A DNA stretch of 64,000 nucleotides from Tillandsia leiboldiana (lineage: Eukaryota; Streptophyta; Magnoliopsida; Poales; Bromeliaceae): contig JAQNDB010000246.1 of the NCBI GenBank assembly GCA_029204045.2, forward strand, positions 42,984 to 106,983, in the 5' to 3' direction. Positions 48,879 through 61,015 of this stretch are shown piece by piece; within the stretch, counting starts at the first letter, position 1, and each line of letters opens with the position of its first letter. Made by a program: the position numbers and the translations under genes. The notes under the pieces are model-generated. The model saw only the letters and a list, made by a program, of their open reading frames with translations, was not told the DNA's origin and ran no database searches.

Positions 48879-51800
48879 TGTCACGCCCCGAGTCCGCCAA
48901 TTTGTACGGTTCGGGCACGCCAACAGACCCGCCAATCGGGTAAGACCTTTTTCTACCCGAAAGGAACGGTAACATCCATAATAACACAACAAGTGTAGAA
49001 TACCGGGATTTCGGATAGCGCACCGACCTCGTAGGATGGCGTGACGCGGAGAAACGCCTCGAGCATGTCCCATATGTGACTTCAGATGAGTTCGAGATGA
49101 TTCGGGTCAACGCGGAAGCCCCAGCTTGATTCGGAGTTTTTCGGGCTTTGTCCGCCGTTAGAGGACTGGTCTCGGGGAAGCATCGACTCCACAGTGGAGT
49201 GCAGGAAATTTGGAAATACTTGGAACAGGTATATTTTCAGATTGCAGCGGAGTTTGGGAGGTTCCGGACTGACGCGGAAGACCCGAGGGCAAAAAGTGAG
49301 TTGGAGCTGGCAGTTTTGGAGCCGGTTTTTTTGTTTGAGCACACCGACTCCACGGTTAAGCTTTTTGAGGAGAAAAAGCTTTGAGCATGTGTATTTTCAG
49401 ATTACAGCGGGGTTCGGGAGGTTTCAGACCCGTGCGGAGGCCCCGGAGGCAAAAAGTGAGTTGGTGGGGCTTAAAATAGATTAATTAATTATTATTTTTT
49501 TTATTGGTAATTTAACATGTGATGAAATTAGAGAAGAATGAAGTTATGTAAGGGATTTTAGAGGTGGTTTGAGTATGCATTTAAATTAGTGGATCAAGAT
49601 ATTTTATTGGTGCATTTAATGCAGCCAACCACCCACTTAATTGGCCTCCTTAATTAGCACATGCCACGTCATCGCCTCTTTTATCTTGTGAAATAGAGGA
49701 ATAGGGGAGCAAACAGAGGAATGAAAATAGGAGAGAAAAGAAGAGAGAAGAAGAAGAAGAAACTATGGAAAATAGGGCTTTTGGTTGAGCTTTGATGGTG
49801 GAGCTTCCTGCTATCGGCGTGGAGCTAGCGGAGCGTGCACGCGACGAGCTTCTGACAATGGTATGTGCCATCTTTGGTTGAAGCTTGGTTTTGGCTTGTT
49901 GGTTGTTTGGGTTTTTTTTGTTGGACTTGCTGTCCATGGGTTGCTGCCAGGAGAGGAGGGAGTTGAGCCATGGACTGTTGTCCATGGTTGCCCGGCAGCA
50001 AGCACCGCAGGCGGGGGGGGGAGCCCGCTGCGAGCAGGCGGCCGCGCTGCGCATAGCGCGCGGCGGCAGCGCGCTGCGCACAGCTCGCAGCAGGCCGCGC
50101 GGCGGGCCCAGGCGCCGCGCGGCGGGCCCGGGCAGCGCAGCGGCTGCTTTAGCAGCACTGCGGCAGCGGTGACAGAGCCGCGCGCAGCGACGCGAGCGGA
50201 GTCGTTTCTCGTGTGGGCGAGCGACGTTTTCCACTGCCGGTGGACCGCGCGCACGCACGCCGAGGCTCGTGGCTGCCCGGGCATCGTGAAGACTTTGCGT
50301 GGACTGTTTTGACGCGGGGTTTTTCCCTTTGCTCTCACAGGTCGCCTTCCGTTGGGGCGAAATTCGGCGAGGTGCAGATGGTGATGGTAGTGCAGCTGAT
50401 GGTTATGTTTTAAAAGATGAGGATGTTGATGATTAAAATGATGATGATGAGGTTTATGATGAGGCTAGTGTTTGTGTGTGGATTCAATTTTAGTTTGTGA
50501 AGGTAAGCTTTTATTTTTATAAGCATGCAGAGGTTATGTTGGACTGGTATGTTTTGGATGTAGCATGTAATTGTGAATTAAGGGTTTATGTATATGTGAT
50601 TTTAATTATTGGCATGCTTGGAGCTTTAAGAGGATTGTGGAGCTATTGTGTAATGGTGTTTATGTAAGCATGCAGTTGATGCTGTGAGATGTTAATGTGT
50701 GGGAGTGGACCTGCTGGGTGCTAATGGATTTATGTAATTGGAGCTTGTGTGTATGAAATGGGAGCAAGAATTTAATTTGTGCTGAAGCTTCATGTGTATG
50801 TGTTTTTGGTAATGCTTAGTATTTAAGTGGTGTTGAGGAGCTTGTGTGCATGTGCTGCTTGTTGGCAGATGATGAGCAAGGAGAGTGCTATGGATTTGGG
50901 TTGTATGTGAGAAGTGTATGCATATTTATAGTAGTGTTTACTTGAACATGTTGATTGAATATATGGAAGGACTTGGGATTAATTAATTTGGGTTTAAGTG
51001 GTTATGTATTTTTAGTCTGCTGGAAGCTTAAGAGTTGTGTTGTGGAAATCTTTTTGGGCTGAAGTTTTGGTGTGATCTGTGTGTGGGCCGTGTGTTGTAT
51101 GTGTGTGCTGTGGATGTGTGGAGTGAACTGTTGCGCGCCGAAATTTTGTGTGGACTCGAGGAAATTTATTGGAGCTTCCGAGGTTTTTCCGGGATTTGCG
51201 GCACGATTTTTGAGATTTCGTCAGTTCGAGGTTCCGGCACTACACCGACTTCAGCAATTGCCTACGGAAAGCGTTCCAGGTGGGTTGGAATTTCTTCGAG
51301 ATTTATGGAATGCCCTCTAATGCTCCTGTAAGCATATTGATCATGTTAGCTTAATTATTGTATATTGATAAATCTGATAGTTGCCTGGAATTTTCTATAA
51401 ACTTCATTGGAACTCCGGATCATTTTTAGCATACTTCTGATACTATATGACACTAGATTTCACGTTTTGTTGGCATCATATTTGTACCTGGATCGCTTTA
51501 AAAATCGAGAAAGTCCGTTTTAAGGAAAATCAGCATTTTCAAAGTGGTTTTAAAATTATGAGTTCACCAGGGGTATGACATAGGTCCAGGTGGCCCGTTA
51601 TGCTTGTATACTCGTGCCGGGGGGCCGAGTGGATTTGTAGAGATTTGTGAGATGAGTTTCTAGTGTCATGTGAGTGTGAGCTTTTTGTTGGGATCGATGA
51701 GGTTTTCTAGATTATGGGTCGTACATATCAGATCTAGTCGGGGGGGTGGTTCTCCGACATAGCTGTGAGAGTGTTGGGCACTTCCTGATCGAGTCGTGGT

Positions 51801-53243
51801 GGGTTTTCCCGACTGAGTTGTGTCGTTTGAGCGTTTGAGTTTCCGATCTATTTGATCGTGGATCATAGCCTGCTATTGAGATACTTGACAGAGATATTTG
51901 TTACTGAGATACGTTGCTCGTGAGGGTCGCTCCCCTCGAGCGCCGCTCCGGAGTAGGCTTTAGACCGTGTTGGGTTCCGGTCAGACCGTGTTGGGTTCCG
52001 GTCAGACCGTGTTGGGTTCCGGTCATTTGGACAGTGGAGATACTGAGTTCGGGAGATTGATGACAGAGCAGGCAGTACCGGTTTTTACTGGTGGATTGAT
52101 TGGGTTATCTTTGGTCAGGTACTTTTATTGTTGCACTCATGCCTGGGGGCTGAGGGGTGTCTTATAGCTGTGTTAGACCAGTGCTAGTGTTGTTGGGAAC
52201 CGTGCGGTTTGACGGTGGTCCCGGATCATTGAGAGTACTTTGACTATTGTGCGAGATGTGAGGAGCTTGAGTCCATTCCGTTCTGAGAGAGAGCGTGGAT
52301 TTCGACTATAGCCTGCATGTGCCACTTTTCGATAGCGAGTTAGTCCGATTGGACACCCAATGTTGATATACTAGGGAGGCGCAGGCTTGACTGGACCCGA
52401 TGTGGCAGTCAGCTCGATTGGGTCGATTGAGCACCTCGTGTGCGAGTGGTGTATGCATAGTATGTTCTTAGATGAGTTTTCTTTTGAGCATGGTACTTGA
52501 GGCATATTAGCAGTAGCGTGTGTATGCATTTCATGTTATTGGTAGAGTTTCTTGAGCTTTATGATTAAGACATGTTAGCTGTAGTTATCTTTCAGCTTAC
52601 CCATTATCTATCTATCTGCATACCTATCTGTTTTGCCTCCAGTAGACTTAGTGGGCATACCGTGGATATTGGTGACGGTACCCACTGGGATCTACCTTCT
52701 GCTGTAGATCTCACACCCGCTGCGGTGACAGGTGTACCGAGGTTGCCGTTCCGGCTTAGCTCGCGCGGAGACAGCTGATCGAGGTGAGGACGTGGCCGAC
52801 TAGTTCCTTACCAGCATTGAGAGTCCGAGGTAGATGCACCCGGTATTTTTATGTTTCCACTTTTATACTGGACATTCTGAGAGATCTGGGAGGATTTTTT
52901 TCTATATTGTTTTATAGCTGGGAGACTTTGTATCGAGGTTTTAATTATATCAGATGTTCAGTGGATTTCTGTAGCTATTAGTTTATTTTTAGCTCTGATA
53001 CATGTTTAGCTATAGATCTTTTGCAGGGTAGACGCTTCATCTGTGCGGCAGTTTCCGCACAGACGGCGGATCTGTTGGCGAGCCCGGGTCGTAGTTCGAC
53101 CCCGGGGCGTGACAACAAGTGTATGCGGAAGCTCAATATCAGAGTACTAAAAATCACTACAAATTTAAAACTTTCATTCAATAACAAATAGTTAATGCGG
53201 AAATGAAAGCATACAAGAGTGAACCATAAATTAAATTTATTAC
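48879..53243 (-). repeat. E2 LTR 3, with solo LTR, cut by the Tekay-like element
   Basis: 48879-48993 and 53115-53243 are LTR sequence; the rest is the solo LTR. The remainder of this LTR should lie beyond the window, after the Tekay-like 3' LTR and a duplicated ATTAC. Confidence 0.85.
48994..53114 (+). mobile_element. Solo LTR (4121 bp) in E2 LTR 3, duplicate of 36306-40428
   Basis: Same start, end, insertion base and TSD (ACAAG at 48989-48993 and 53115-53119) as the copy in LTR 2. Only scattered single-base differences and a few short indels are visible. It is a duplicate by descent, not an independent insertion. Confidence 0.92.
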
Positions 53244-53520
53244 TGTAAGACCCAGCCCTTCCTTAACTCTTCTGGTCACTCTCTTCTCGTAATGCCCGAC
53301 CAGGGGCCTCATTTTTGGTGTTTTTCCGGACAGACCGTCGGGGCCCGCAGATAATTTTAGGCGGTAGAGCTCGCGGAGCGGAGCGCGTGGGCGCGATCGG
53401 TTTATTTTTCCGACTCCCGGTCTGACCAGAATTAATCCTCGAAGTTGGGGTCCCCCTTAGGCGCCTCGGGATCCGTGTTGGGACCCGCGCACCTTTTAAG
53501 GTAAACCCTAATCCTTTTAG

Positions 53521-53530
53521 TATAAATATA
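53521..53530 (+). promoter_or_regulatory. TATA box of the Tekay-like LTR
   Basis: TATAAATATA, about 280 bp into the LTR; RNA would begin near 53555. Confidence 0.65.
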
Positions 53531-53700
53531 GCCGTGAGGGAAAGAGGATTAGGGTTCCTCTTATTTCTTTTGGTGGCCGCCTCTATTCTTCTTCTTCCTC
53601 CCTCGTAGCCGCCGGCAAAGAGTAACCAAGCACACGGGCAAGGGTAGACGGAGGAGGCAAGCGGACGATCCCTCTTTCTCCTCCTCTTCCGCACATCGAG

Positions 53701-54673
53701 GTGAGTCGGATGCGTTTCGTTTGGGGGAATCTCCCCCTTTTCTTTTGTTGGTCACGAGGAGGGAGAAGGGGCGGCGCCATCGCGCGCCGCTGCGCGCGGG
53801 GCCGGCCGCGGGTGGGGCGCCGTGCGGGCAGGTGCCGCGCGGGGTCGCCCACACCGCGGGCAGCGCGCCGCGCGACGCTCGGCCGCGCGGGGCCGCCCAC
53901 AAGAGGGGGCGCCCGCGCGGGCTGGTGCCGCGCGGGGCCGCCCCGCACCGCGGGCAGCGCGCCCGCGCGGCGCTCGGCCGCGCGGGGCCGCCCGCAAGAG
54001 GGGGCGCCCGCGCGGGCTGGTGCCGCGCGGGGCCGCCCCGCACCGCGGGCAGCGCGCCCGCGCGGCGCTCGGCCGCGCGGGGCCGCCCGCAGGAGGGGCG
54101 CCGCGCGGGCTGGTGCCGCGCGGGGTCGCCCCGCACCGCGGGCAGCGCGCCCGCGCGGCGATCGGCCGCGCGGGGCCGCCCGCTGGAGGGGCGCCCGCGC
54201 GGGCTGGTGCCGCGCGGGGTCGCCCCGCACCGCGGGCAGCGCGCCCGCGCGGGCGGGTGCCGCGCGGGGCCGCCCGCAGGAGGGGCGCCCGCACGGGCTG
54301 GTGCCGCACGGGGTCGCCCCGCACCGCGGGCAGCGCGCCCGCGCGGCGCCCGGCCGCGCGGGGCCGCCCGCAGGAGGGGTGCCCGCGCGGGCTGGTGCCG
54401 CGCGGGGTCGCCCCGCACCGCGGGCAGCGCGCCCGCGCGGCGCCCGGCCGCGCGGGGCCGCCCGCAGGAGGGGCGCCCGCGCGGGGTGGTGCCGCGCGGG
54501 GTCGCCCCGCACCGCGGGCAACGCGCCCGCGCGGGCTGGTGCCGCGCGGGGGCTGCGCCCAGGCAGAGTGGTCGTCGCACGGGCCGGTGCTGTGCGAAGA
54601 ACTCCGCCGCACGCTGTTGGGAGTCGTTGTAAGTTTCGGACTTCTAAGTCTTGACTTGCCCTTGTTCCTTCAG
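53701..54673 (+). other. Possible intron 1 in the 5' LTR
   Basis: Donor-like CGAG/GTGAGT at 53697-53706 and acceptor-like CTTGTTCCTTCAG/G ending at 54673 enclose the GC array. The related solo LTR has the same arrangement (60245-61015). This is an inference from sequence only. Confidence 0.4.
53780..54560. repeat. GC-rich tandem repeat, period about 94 bp, 7-8 units
   Basis: GCTGGTGCCGCGCGGGG or a variant starts at 53921, 54016, 54109, 54203, 54297 and 54391, with periods 93-95. The array makes long frames open on both strands (up to about 384 codons) that are products of the repeat, not genes. Confidence 0.92.
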
Positions 54674-54889
54674 GAGTGCGGGACGCTATTGGCGACTGGT
54701 GCACAGACGCGGACTGGACGAACGCAGGACGACGCACACAAGGTGGGTACGTTCCCTGGGATTTCGGGAATAGGGATTAACTGTTAGAAATAGCATGTTG
54801 GGGCAAGGTGGAATTATCAGTCTCCTTCTGTTTTTACGCTAACCCTGTTATACTATGATACTTAATCTGAGGCTCAAGTTTTGCTACAC

Positions 54890-54936
54890 GCACACCCGCG
54901 GTTTGGCCACCGCAAGGGTGTGCTTTTCCGGAAAAG
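54890..54936 (+). other. Hairpin and palindrome in the Tekay-like LTR
   Basis: GCACACCC (54890-54897) pairs with GGGTGTGC (54916-54923), with an inner GCGG/CCGC stem. The 14-bp palindrome CTTTTCCGGAAAAG follows (54923-54936). The solo LTR has GCGCACCC/GGGTGCGC at 61386-61420, a compensated change, and the same palindrome at 61420-61433. Confidence 0.6.
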
Positions 54937-55923
54937 TGGTACGTTGACCCGTGTACCCCACGCGAAGGTGGCGTTAGGAATGGGGGCCCCCATGGGTGGG
55001 GGGTGTGAGCTGTATTGTCGAGGTCGGTGCTCGACGGCCGAGGCAGGTGCTCGGCAGTGGGCATCGGGGAAGGTGCCCGATGTTATTTTTGATACTGGGT
55101 GTAGTTATGGTGGATGATGCATGGGAGGGATGGTTGCTCCGGTGTTTGTGGTTTGCCTTATCATTGCTTATTTACGCTTATCATGCTATTTCTAGTCACT
55201 AACTTCCCACACCGTGACAGGTTCGTCCAGGGGCGAGTGCTAGGGCGCCGGTGAGGACGCGAGGGTGCTGATCTGATTTTTGGGTGATTTCAGATACAGT
55301 GACTCTTCTTTCCCTTTTCTTTTATTATTCATGATAGCTAGCTGTGGTTTGCGACACCCCCGTGGGGTCGAAGTGGATGTTGCCTTTTTTCCTTTTGAAT
55401 AATTGAATGAATTCTACGCTCTCTCTTACTCGGCCGTATTGAACGATGAAAAGCAAAGTAAACCATTTGCGAAAACTGCTTTTAAAACATGGGTGCCGTG
55501 TGGGCACCAAGCTTTACAAACCTTATGGGATTTATGTATTTTGCGAAATGTTTTCATAAACGATGGCGTCGTGTGGATGCCGCTTTCAAAACCCTGTGAT
55601 TATTTATCCTTTCAAAACACCGGCCTTTATGCTTTAAGTGAATGCTAGAATATCAAGTGAATTGTATGGTTGTATGTGTACAAGACCCCAACTGATGTGG
55701 TTAGAGATTGTATGTGCTACGCCTTGTGAGGCACCTTATAGTTGAGACGCCGTGCATATACAAAGGAGACTCTGCCCGTTTGTAGAGCGAATTTGTGTAT
55801 GCGGCGGGTCTGGGCACGCGCCGGGGAATATTGTTTTAAAAAAAAAAAATATATGGTCGAACCAGGGGCATCGGTGGCTCCTCTTCCGCGCGATGCTAAC
55901 CCCCGGGGCGTGACAGATTAAGA

Positions 55924-55934
55924 TGGTATCAGAG
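55924..55934 (+). other. PBS of the Tekay-like element
   Basis: TGGTATCAGAG, 8 bases after the LTR end at 55915, complementary to initiator Met-tRNA. Confidence 0.85.
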
Positions 55935-55935
55935 A

Positions 55936-56163
55936 GGGAAACTTTAACCACAACAGTCGGGGCCTAACATCCATGGGCGCAATACTCTGGCTACTGAGTA
56001 ATAAAGTGAACACGGGATAAATAAAACGCGAGTGCTCGTTGAGACAAAAAGGGGGGGGGGGGGGAGATTAGTGTTCTCTTTCTTTTATCCCTTTAGTGCC
56101 AACACTAGCGGCGTGCCGTTTTGTTTAAACTAGGAGTAACTGGTTCGTACAAATGTTCAGATC
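55936..56163 (+). other. Untranslated leader with poly-G run
   Basis: No frame of note. A run of about 16 G at 56050-56065 follows AAAAA. The gag-pol ATG follows at 56164. Confidence 0.6.
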
Positions 56164-59100
56164 ATGGCCAGGACTAGATCCACAGCCGAGGACACGGGGG
56201 CGGACGCAGCGGAAGCGATGACTGCGGAGAATCAGCTCCTAAGGCAGCAGCTACAGGAGATGACGGAACAGTTGGCAGCCCTGAACGACCACGTGCGCCA
56301 ACTGACGCAGCAACAGCAGGCCGCCGCGACGGCGGAGGTTGCCCCGGGCCCTCTCCCGGGGCCAGCGGCACCGGCAATGGGACCGCCGATGATGGAGACC
56401 CAAGGAGGGGTTGCCCCCACCCGGGCCTCCGCGCCTGAGGTGCCCTTAACTCAACCGACGGCGCCGGAGGTGGCCCCTTCGACGGCAACGGCAGGGCCGG
56501 CAGCGACACCAATCGTCGGAATTGCTCCAAGTGTGACGGTTGTGGTACCCACCCCCGCCGCGACCGCCAACGTCGCGAAGGAGGGGGCGAATCTACCAAG
56601 CGAGCGAGACCGCGTACGCGCCAACCTGGCCGACTTCAAGAAATACGACCCGCCAACGTTTGAGGGGGACACGACAGACCCCTGGGTCGTGGAGAAATGG
56701 GTAGATACAATGGAGAAGTTGTTCGAGGACCTATTGATGGAAGACCACGAGCGGGTCCCCCTGGCCGCCCACTTACTCGAGGGGAATGCCCGCATTTGGT
56801 GGAAGACTGTACGCCCCGACTCTGCGTCGGGCGCTACCCTTCCGTCATGGACTACCTTTAAACAGCAGCTATTCGGGGCGTTCTTTACCAATAGCGTGAA
56901 GAAACAACTGGAGGACGACTTAAACCACATCAGGCAGGGAGCCAAAACAGTAATGGAGTACCAGAGGGAGTTCGTGAGACTGGCGAACTGTGTCCCGTTC
57001 GTCATTCGGGATGAATCCCATAAGGCACAACTGTTTGTGGATGGATTGAGGACGGACATTTTCCAAGTGGTGGACGCGGCGGACCTACATACCTTCCAGA
57101 AGGTGGTCGACCGAGCCACCATCGTGGAACGAGGTTTTGCCGTCACGCGCGCCCGGAGGGAAGGCCCCCACCAGCAAGACGACAGGAAGCGGACCCAGAT
57201 GACCTCAGGGGGAGGGGGTTCCTCCAGCGGGAATCGACCTCCTAAGCGGTGGAGGCCCCAACAGGGAGCCAAGGGAGCGCCAGGAGAGGGACAACGCTCG
57301 GAAAATCGCTCTTGCGTGATCTGCGGCGGGGCGCACCGAGTGATGGATTGCTCCAAGAGACAGGACCATTGTTTCCGATGTGGCAAGCAGGGACACTTCC
57401 GTTTCAACTGTCCCCTGAACCAAGGCACCGCATCTTCTGCAGCCTCCGTGCCCTCACCTCAGCACGCAGGGCGAGGGAAAGCTCCAATGACGTCAGCCCC
57501 CAGACCGCCAGCACCCCGATCTATAGGGGAAAAGCCACCACCTTCGGGAGGCTGCGTCTACGCGATGGGACAGCAGGAGACACACCCGTCTGAGCACGTC
57601 GTCGCAGGTATCACTCTTGCTTCCGTTTATCGCGGTAGAACCCTTTTTGACACCGGAGCGACCCTCTCGTTTATGTCTCGAGACTTCGCACTGACCCATG
57701 ATTTTGAGTTGAGACCCTTACCCAGTCTGATGACCGTTCACACCGCGGGGGGATCCCTGGAGGCACGCAACATGGTGCCTTCCTGCCCTATATGGATGGG
57801 AAGGCTTCCGTGCCCCTGGGATCTGGTAGTCATTCCATTGAAAGAGTATGATGTAGTGCTCGGAATGGATTGGCTCACGTGGTACCTTGCGGTCATAGAC
57901 TGCGAGAAGCGCGAGGTGCGACTAATGTACCCCGATTTTCCGGAGAACGTGTACTTGGCTTGCAAGAGCGTTTCCTTTTCTTCCATGATTCCTGCATCCC
58001 GAGCCAGGAAGTTGGTTGAGGGCGGGTGTATGGCCTACTTGGTGTCGGTGGCCCTGGCCGCCGGATCCTCCACGGCACTCCCCGACATCCCTGTGGTGAG
58101 GGACTTCCCAGAGGTCTTTCCGGCCGACCTACCTGGGTTACCCCCCGAGAGAGAAGTTGTCTTTCCTATTGAGCTTCCACCCGGCACACGACCAATCACG
58201 AAGGCCCCCTACAGGATGGCCTTCGCGGAGCTGAAGGAACTTAAGGCGCAGCTAGAGGACCTCCTGGACAGGGGGTTTATCAGACCAAGTGTGTCCCCTT
58301 GGGGCGCGCCTGTACTCTTTGTACGAAAGAAAGACGGGAGCTTGCGTTTGTGCATCGACTATCGGGAAATCAACAAAGTCACAGTGAAAAACAAGTATCC
58401 CCTACCAAGGATTGATGACCTTTTTGACCAGCTGCGGGGTGCAACTGTCTTCTCAAAGATCGACCTGCAGTCGGGCTACCACCAGCTCCGAGTCCGAGAC
58501 GAAGATATTCCGAAGACGGCGTTCCGGACTCGGTATGGCCATTACGAGTTTACGGTAATGCCATTCGGGCTTACCAATGCCCCTGCGGTGTTCATGGACA
58601 TGATGAACCGAGTTTTCAGACCCTTCCTGGATCAGTTCGTAGTGGTTTTCATCGACGACATCCTAATTTACTCCACCACCGATGAGAAGCACGAGGAGCA
58701 CCTACGAACAGTTCTACAAACTCTTAGGGAGCAGGAGCTATTCGCAAAACTCAAGAAATGCGAATTTTGGCTTCGCAAGGTGGGGTTTCTGGGGCATATC
58801 ATTTCAGCAGCAGGAGTCGCAGTGGATCCCAAGAAGGTGGAGTCGGTGACCGACTGGCCCCAGCCGACCACGGTGACAGAGGTGCGCAGCTTCTTGGGCC
58901 TTGCGGGATACTACAGACGTTTCGTAGAGGGTTTCTCGAAGATTGCGACCCCTCTGAACCGCCTAACCCGGAAAGGAGTAAAGTTCTTTTGGACGGCCCA
59001 ATGCCAAGAGAGCTTTGAAGAACTTAAGAAGCGGTTGACAAGAGCGCCTGTGCTTGCCTTACCAACCCCCGGGGAAGACTACGAAGTCTACTGCGATGCA

Positions 59101-59678
59101 TCGCGAATAGGACTGGGAGGAGTACTAATGCAGCAAGGAAGAGTCATCGCCTATGCTTCAAGGCAGCTCAAGGATTACGAACAGAACTACCCGATCCATG
59201 ACTTGGAACTTGCCGCAGTGGTCTTCGTTCCGAAACTATGGAGGCACTACCTCTACGGTGTGCATTGCAACGTGTTCTCGGACCACCAAAGCCTTAAGTA
59301 CCTTTTCACCCAGAAGGAGCTTAACCTACGGCAGAGGAGGTGGTTGGAGCTACTGAAGGATTACGACTTAACCATTCAGTACCACCCGGGAAAAGCAAAT
59401 GTTGTAGCCGATGCTCTAAGCAGGAAGGGACAAGCAGAAGGAACTTCGGCGGGCACGATCACGCAGCAGAATGACTTGATCGCGGAATTTTCGCGACTGA
59501 GGTTGGAAGTGGTACCAGCAGGGACGGTTGAGCGACTGTTGACCTTAACAGTCGCGCCGACCCTATTGGAGAGGATTCGAGAAGGCCAAGGTGCGGACCC
59601 ACAGCTGCAGCTGGAACGAGATAGGATCTCACCGGAGCAGAGTGGAGACTTTGCGGTGGGAACGGACGGCACCCTTCG
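56164..59678 (+). pseudogene. gag-pol: Ty3/gypsy gag-pol, 5' part (gag, protease, RT, RNase H), interrupted
   Basis: Start ATG 56164 is the first after the leader; the frame is open for 1171 codons. Residues 1-170 are Ala/Pro/Thr-rich; the gag domain spans about 165-330 (WWKTVRPD, LNHIRQG). CVICGGAHRVMDC (384-396) and the CCHC knuckle CFRCGKQGHFRFNC (403-416) follow. The aspartic protease has LFDTGA with Asp496. The RT has YREINK near 733 and the catalytic FIDD at 829-832; RNase H begins near YCDASR (Asp978) and ends near 1089. Two bases into codon 1172 the 2824-bp solo LTR intervenes, adding a stop at 59910 in read-through. All visible catalytic residues upstream of the break are intact, so the break itself seems the main lesion here. 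Confidence 0.93.
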
Positions 59679-60244
59679 TGTAATAACCGCGAGTTTACTT
59701 TTCCTTTTTGGGTCCCTTCATCGTTTTTACGGAAACCTTTTCCGACTAAGGGGTCCGGGGTGTGATTCTTTTTCCTTCGTTCTTGGCAGACCGTCGGGGC
59801 TCGCGGGTAATTTTTGGATAATAAAGCTCGCGAAACGAAAACCGGCGGCGCGATCGGTTTTGGATTCCGACTCCGGAATCTCCCGGAATAAATTCCGGAA
59901 GATCGCTTAGCGGTTCGGGCGTTTTGCACGCTTTTCGAGGTAAATCAGGTTCGGACTCGATTTCTTTTATTTGGGGATTTAGGTCCCCCTTTATTTTTTT
60001 TCCCCGCCCCGCTTAGACCGTCTGGTTCAATTTTGTGTGCGAAGACTTAGGTTTTCCCTTTTTCCCACTCTGCTCGTCCCGCACAACGCAAGTTTCCCAT
60101 CGGAGCGCGTGGGAGAAGAACCCCGTTTTCCTGCGAGACGGTACGGAACCAAGGAGAAGGAAAGGACGATCCCCCTCCCCACGGAACTTGGCAAGCGAGC
60201 GTGAGACGATCCCTCCCTTCGCAATCATCGTCGTCGAAACCGAG

Positions 60245-61015
60245 GTGAGACGGAGGTTTTCTTTTAGTTTCTTTTGGATTCTTGATTATCCGGATCGGCA
60301 AGGGGATGGCACAGGCGACGGATTCTCCGGAATCCGCCGCATGTGCGAAGACCACCTCCCCTCCCCAGGTCGGCGTTCCCGTGACCCGCACGGGGCTAGG
60401 CTCACGCCCAGCCCCGCGTGCGGGGGGTGACCCGCACGGTGCGGGGGTGAGCCGCACGTGCGGGGGTGACCCGCACGGGGCTAGGCTCACGCCCAGCCCC
60501 GCGTGCGGGGGTGACCCGCACGGTGCGGGGGTGAGCCGCACGTGCGGGGGGGGTGACCCGCACGGGGCTAGGCTCACGCCCAGCCCCGCGTGCGGGGGTG
60601 ACCCGCACGGTGCGGGGGTGAGCCGCACGTGCGGGGGGTGACCCGCACGGGGCCGGGCCCGCGCCCAGCCCTGCGTGCGGGGGTGACCCGCACGGGGCTA
60701 GGCTCACGCCCAGCCCCGCGTACGGGGGTGACCCGCACGGTGCGGTGGTGAGCCGCACGTGCGGGGGTGACCCGCACGGGGCTAGGCTCGCGCCCAGCCC
60801 CGCGTGCGGGGGTGACCCGCACGGTGCGGGGGTGACCCGCACGGGGCCGGGCCTGCACCCAGCCCTGCGTGCGGGGGGGGTGACCCGCACGGGGCTGGGC
60901 ACGCGTGCGGTCTCGCGCGCGGGCGGGGTGCCGCGAACCGGGTTAGACGGAGGGTCGGGTTCTCGTCTTCTTTAATTTTCCTTAAAATCTAAGTGCCGAT
61001 TTTCCCGTGCGGCAG
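60245..61015 (+). other. Possible intron 1 in the solo LTR
   Basis: Donor-like CGAG/GTGAGA and acceptor-like GTGCGGCAG/G frame the array. A second pair (CAG/GTGGGT at 61082 and GTGACAG/G at 61745) matches 54743 and 55220 in the host LTR. Confidence 0.38.
60385..60900. repeat. GC-rich tandem array in the solo LTR, about 85-bp units
   Basis: Units contain GGCTAGGCTCACGCCCAGCC (for example at 60394, 60479 and 60566) and several copies of GTGCGGGGGTGACCCGCAC, itself able to form a 7-bp stem. It is unrelated in sequence to the array of the host LTR but lies at the same place. Confidence 0.9.

Larger units (their letters stand above)
29070..53243 (-). mobile_element. LARD 'E2' tandem array: LTR-internal-LTR-internal-LTR
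   Basis: Three LTRs start at 29070, 36191 and 48879 (plus-strand left ends, TGTCACGCCCCGAG). Two noncoding internal regions of 2123 bp each (once the insert is removed) lie between them. LTRs 2 and 3 share a solo-LTR insertion at the same base; LTR 1 does not. The array sits in E1's internal region and is cut at 53244 by the Tekay-like element. Confidence 0.85.
53244..55915 (+). repeat. 5' LTR of the Tekay-like element (2672 bp)
   Basis: Starts TGTAAGACCCAGCCC and ends CCCCGGGGCGTGACA. TATA box TATAAATATA at 53521-53530. It contains the GC-rich array, splice-site-like signals and a covarying hairpin. Its first 130 bp differ from the 3' LTR at several positions (substitutions and 1-2-bp indels), so the insertion is not brand new. 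Confidence 0.9.

Noticed and set aside
53583..54787. Long Arg/Ala/Gly/Pro-rich open frames on both strands (up to about 384 codons)
   Set aside because: They arise because the GC-rich 94-bp array lacks stop codons in most frames. Composition follows the repeat and no domain is visible.
60035..60975. Long frames across the second GC array
   Set aside because: Same reason: repeat-derived, open on both strands, no domain.
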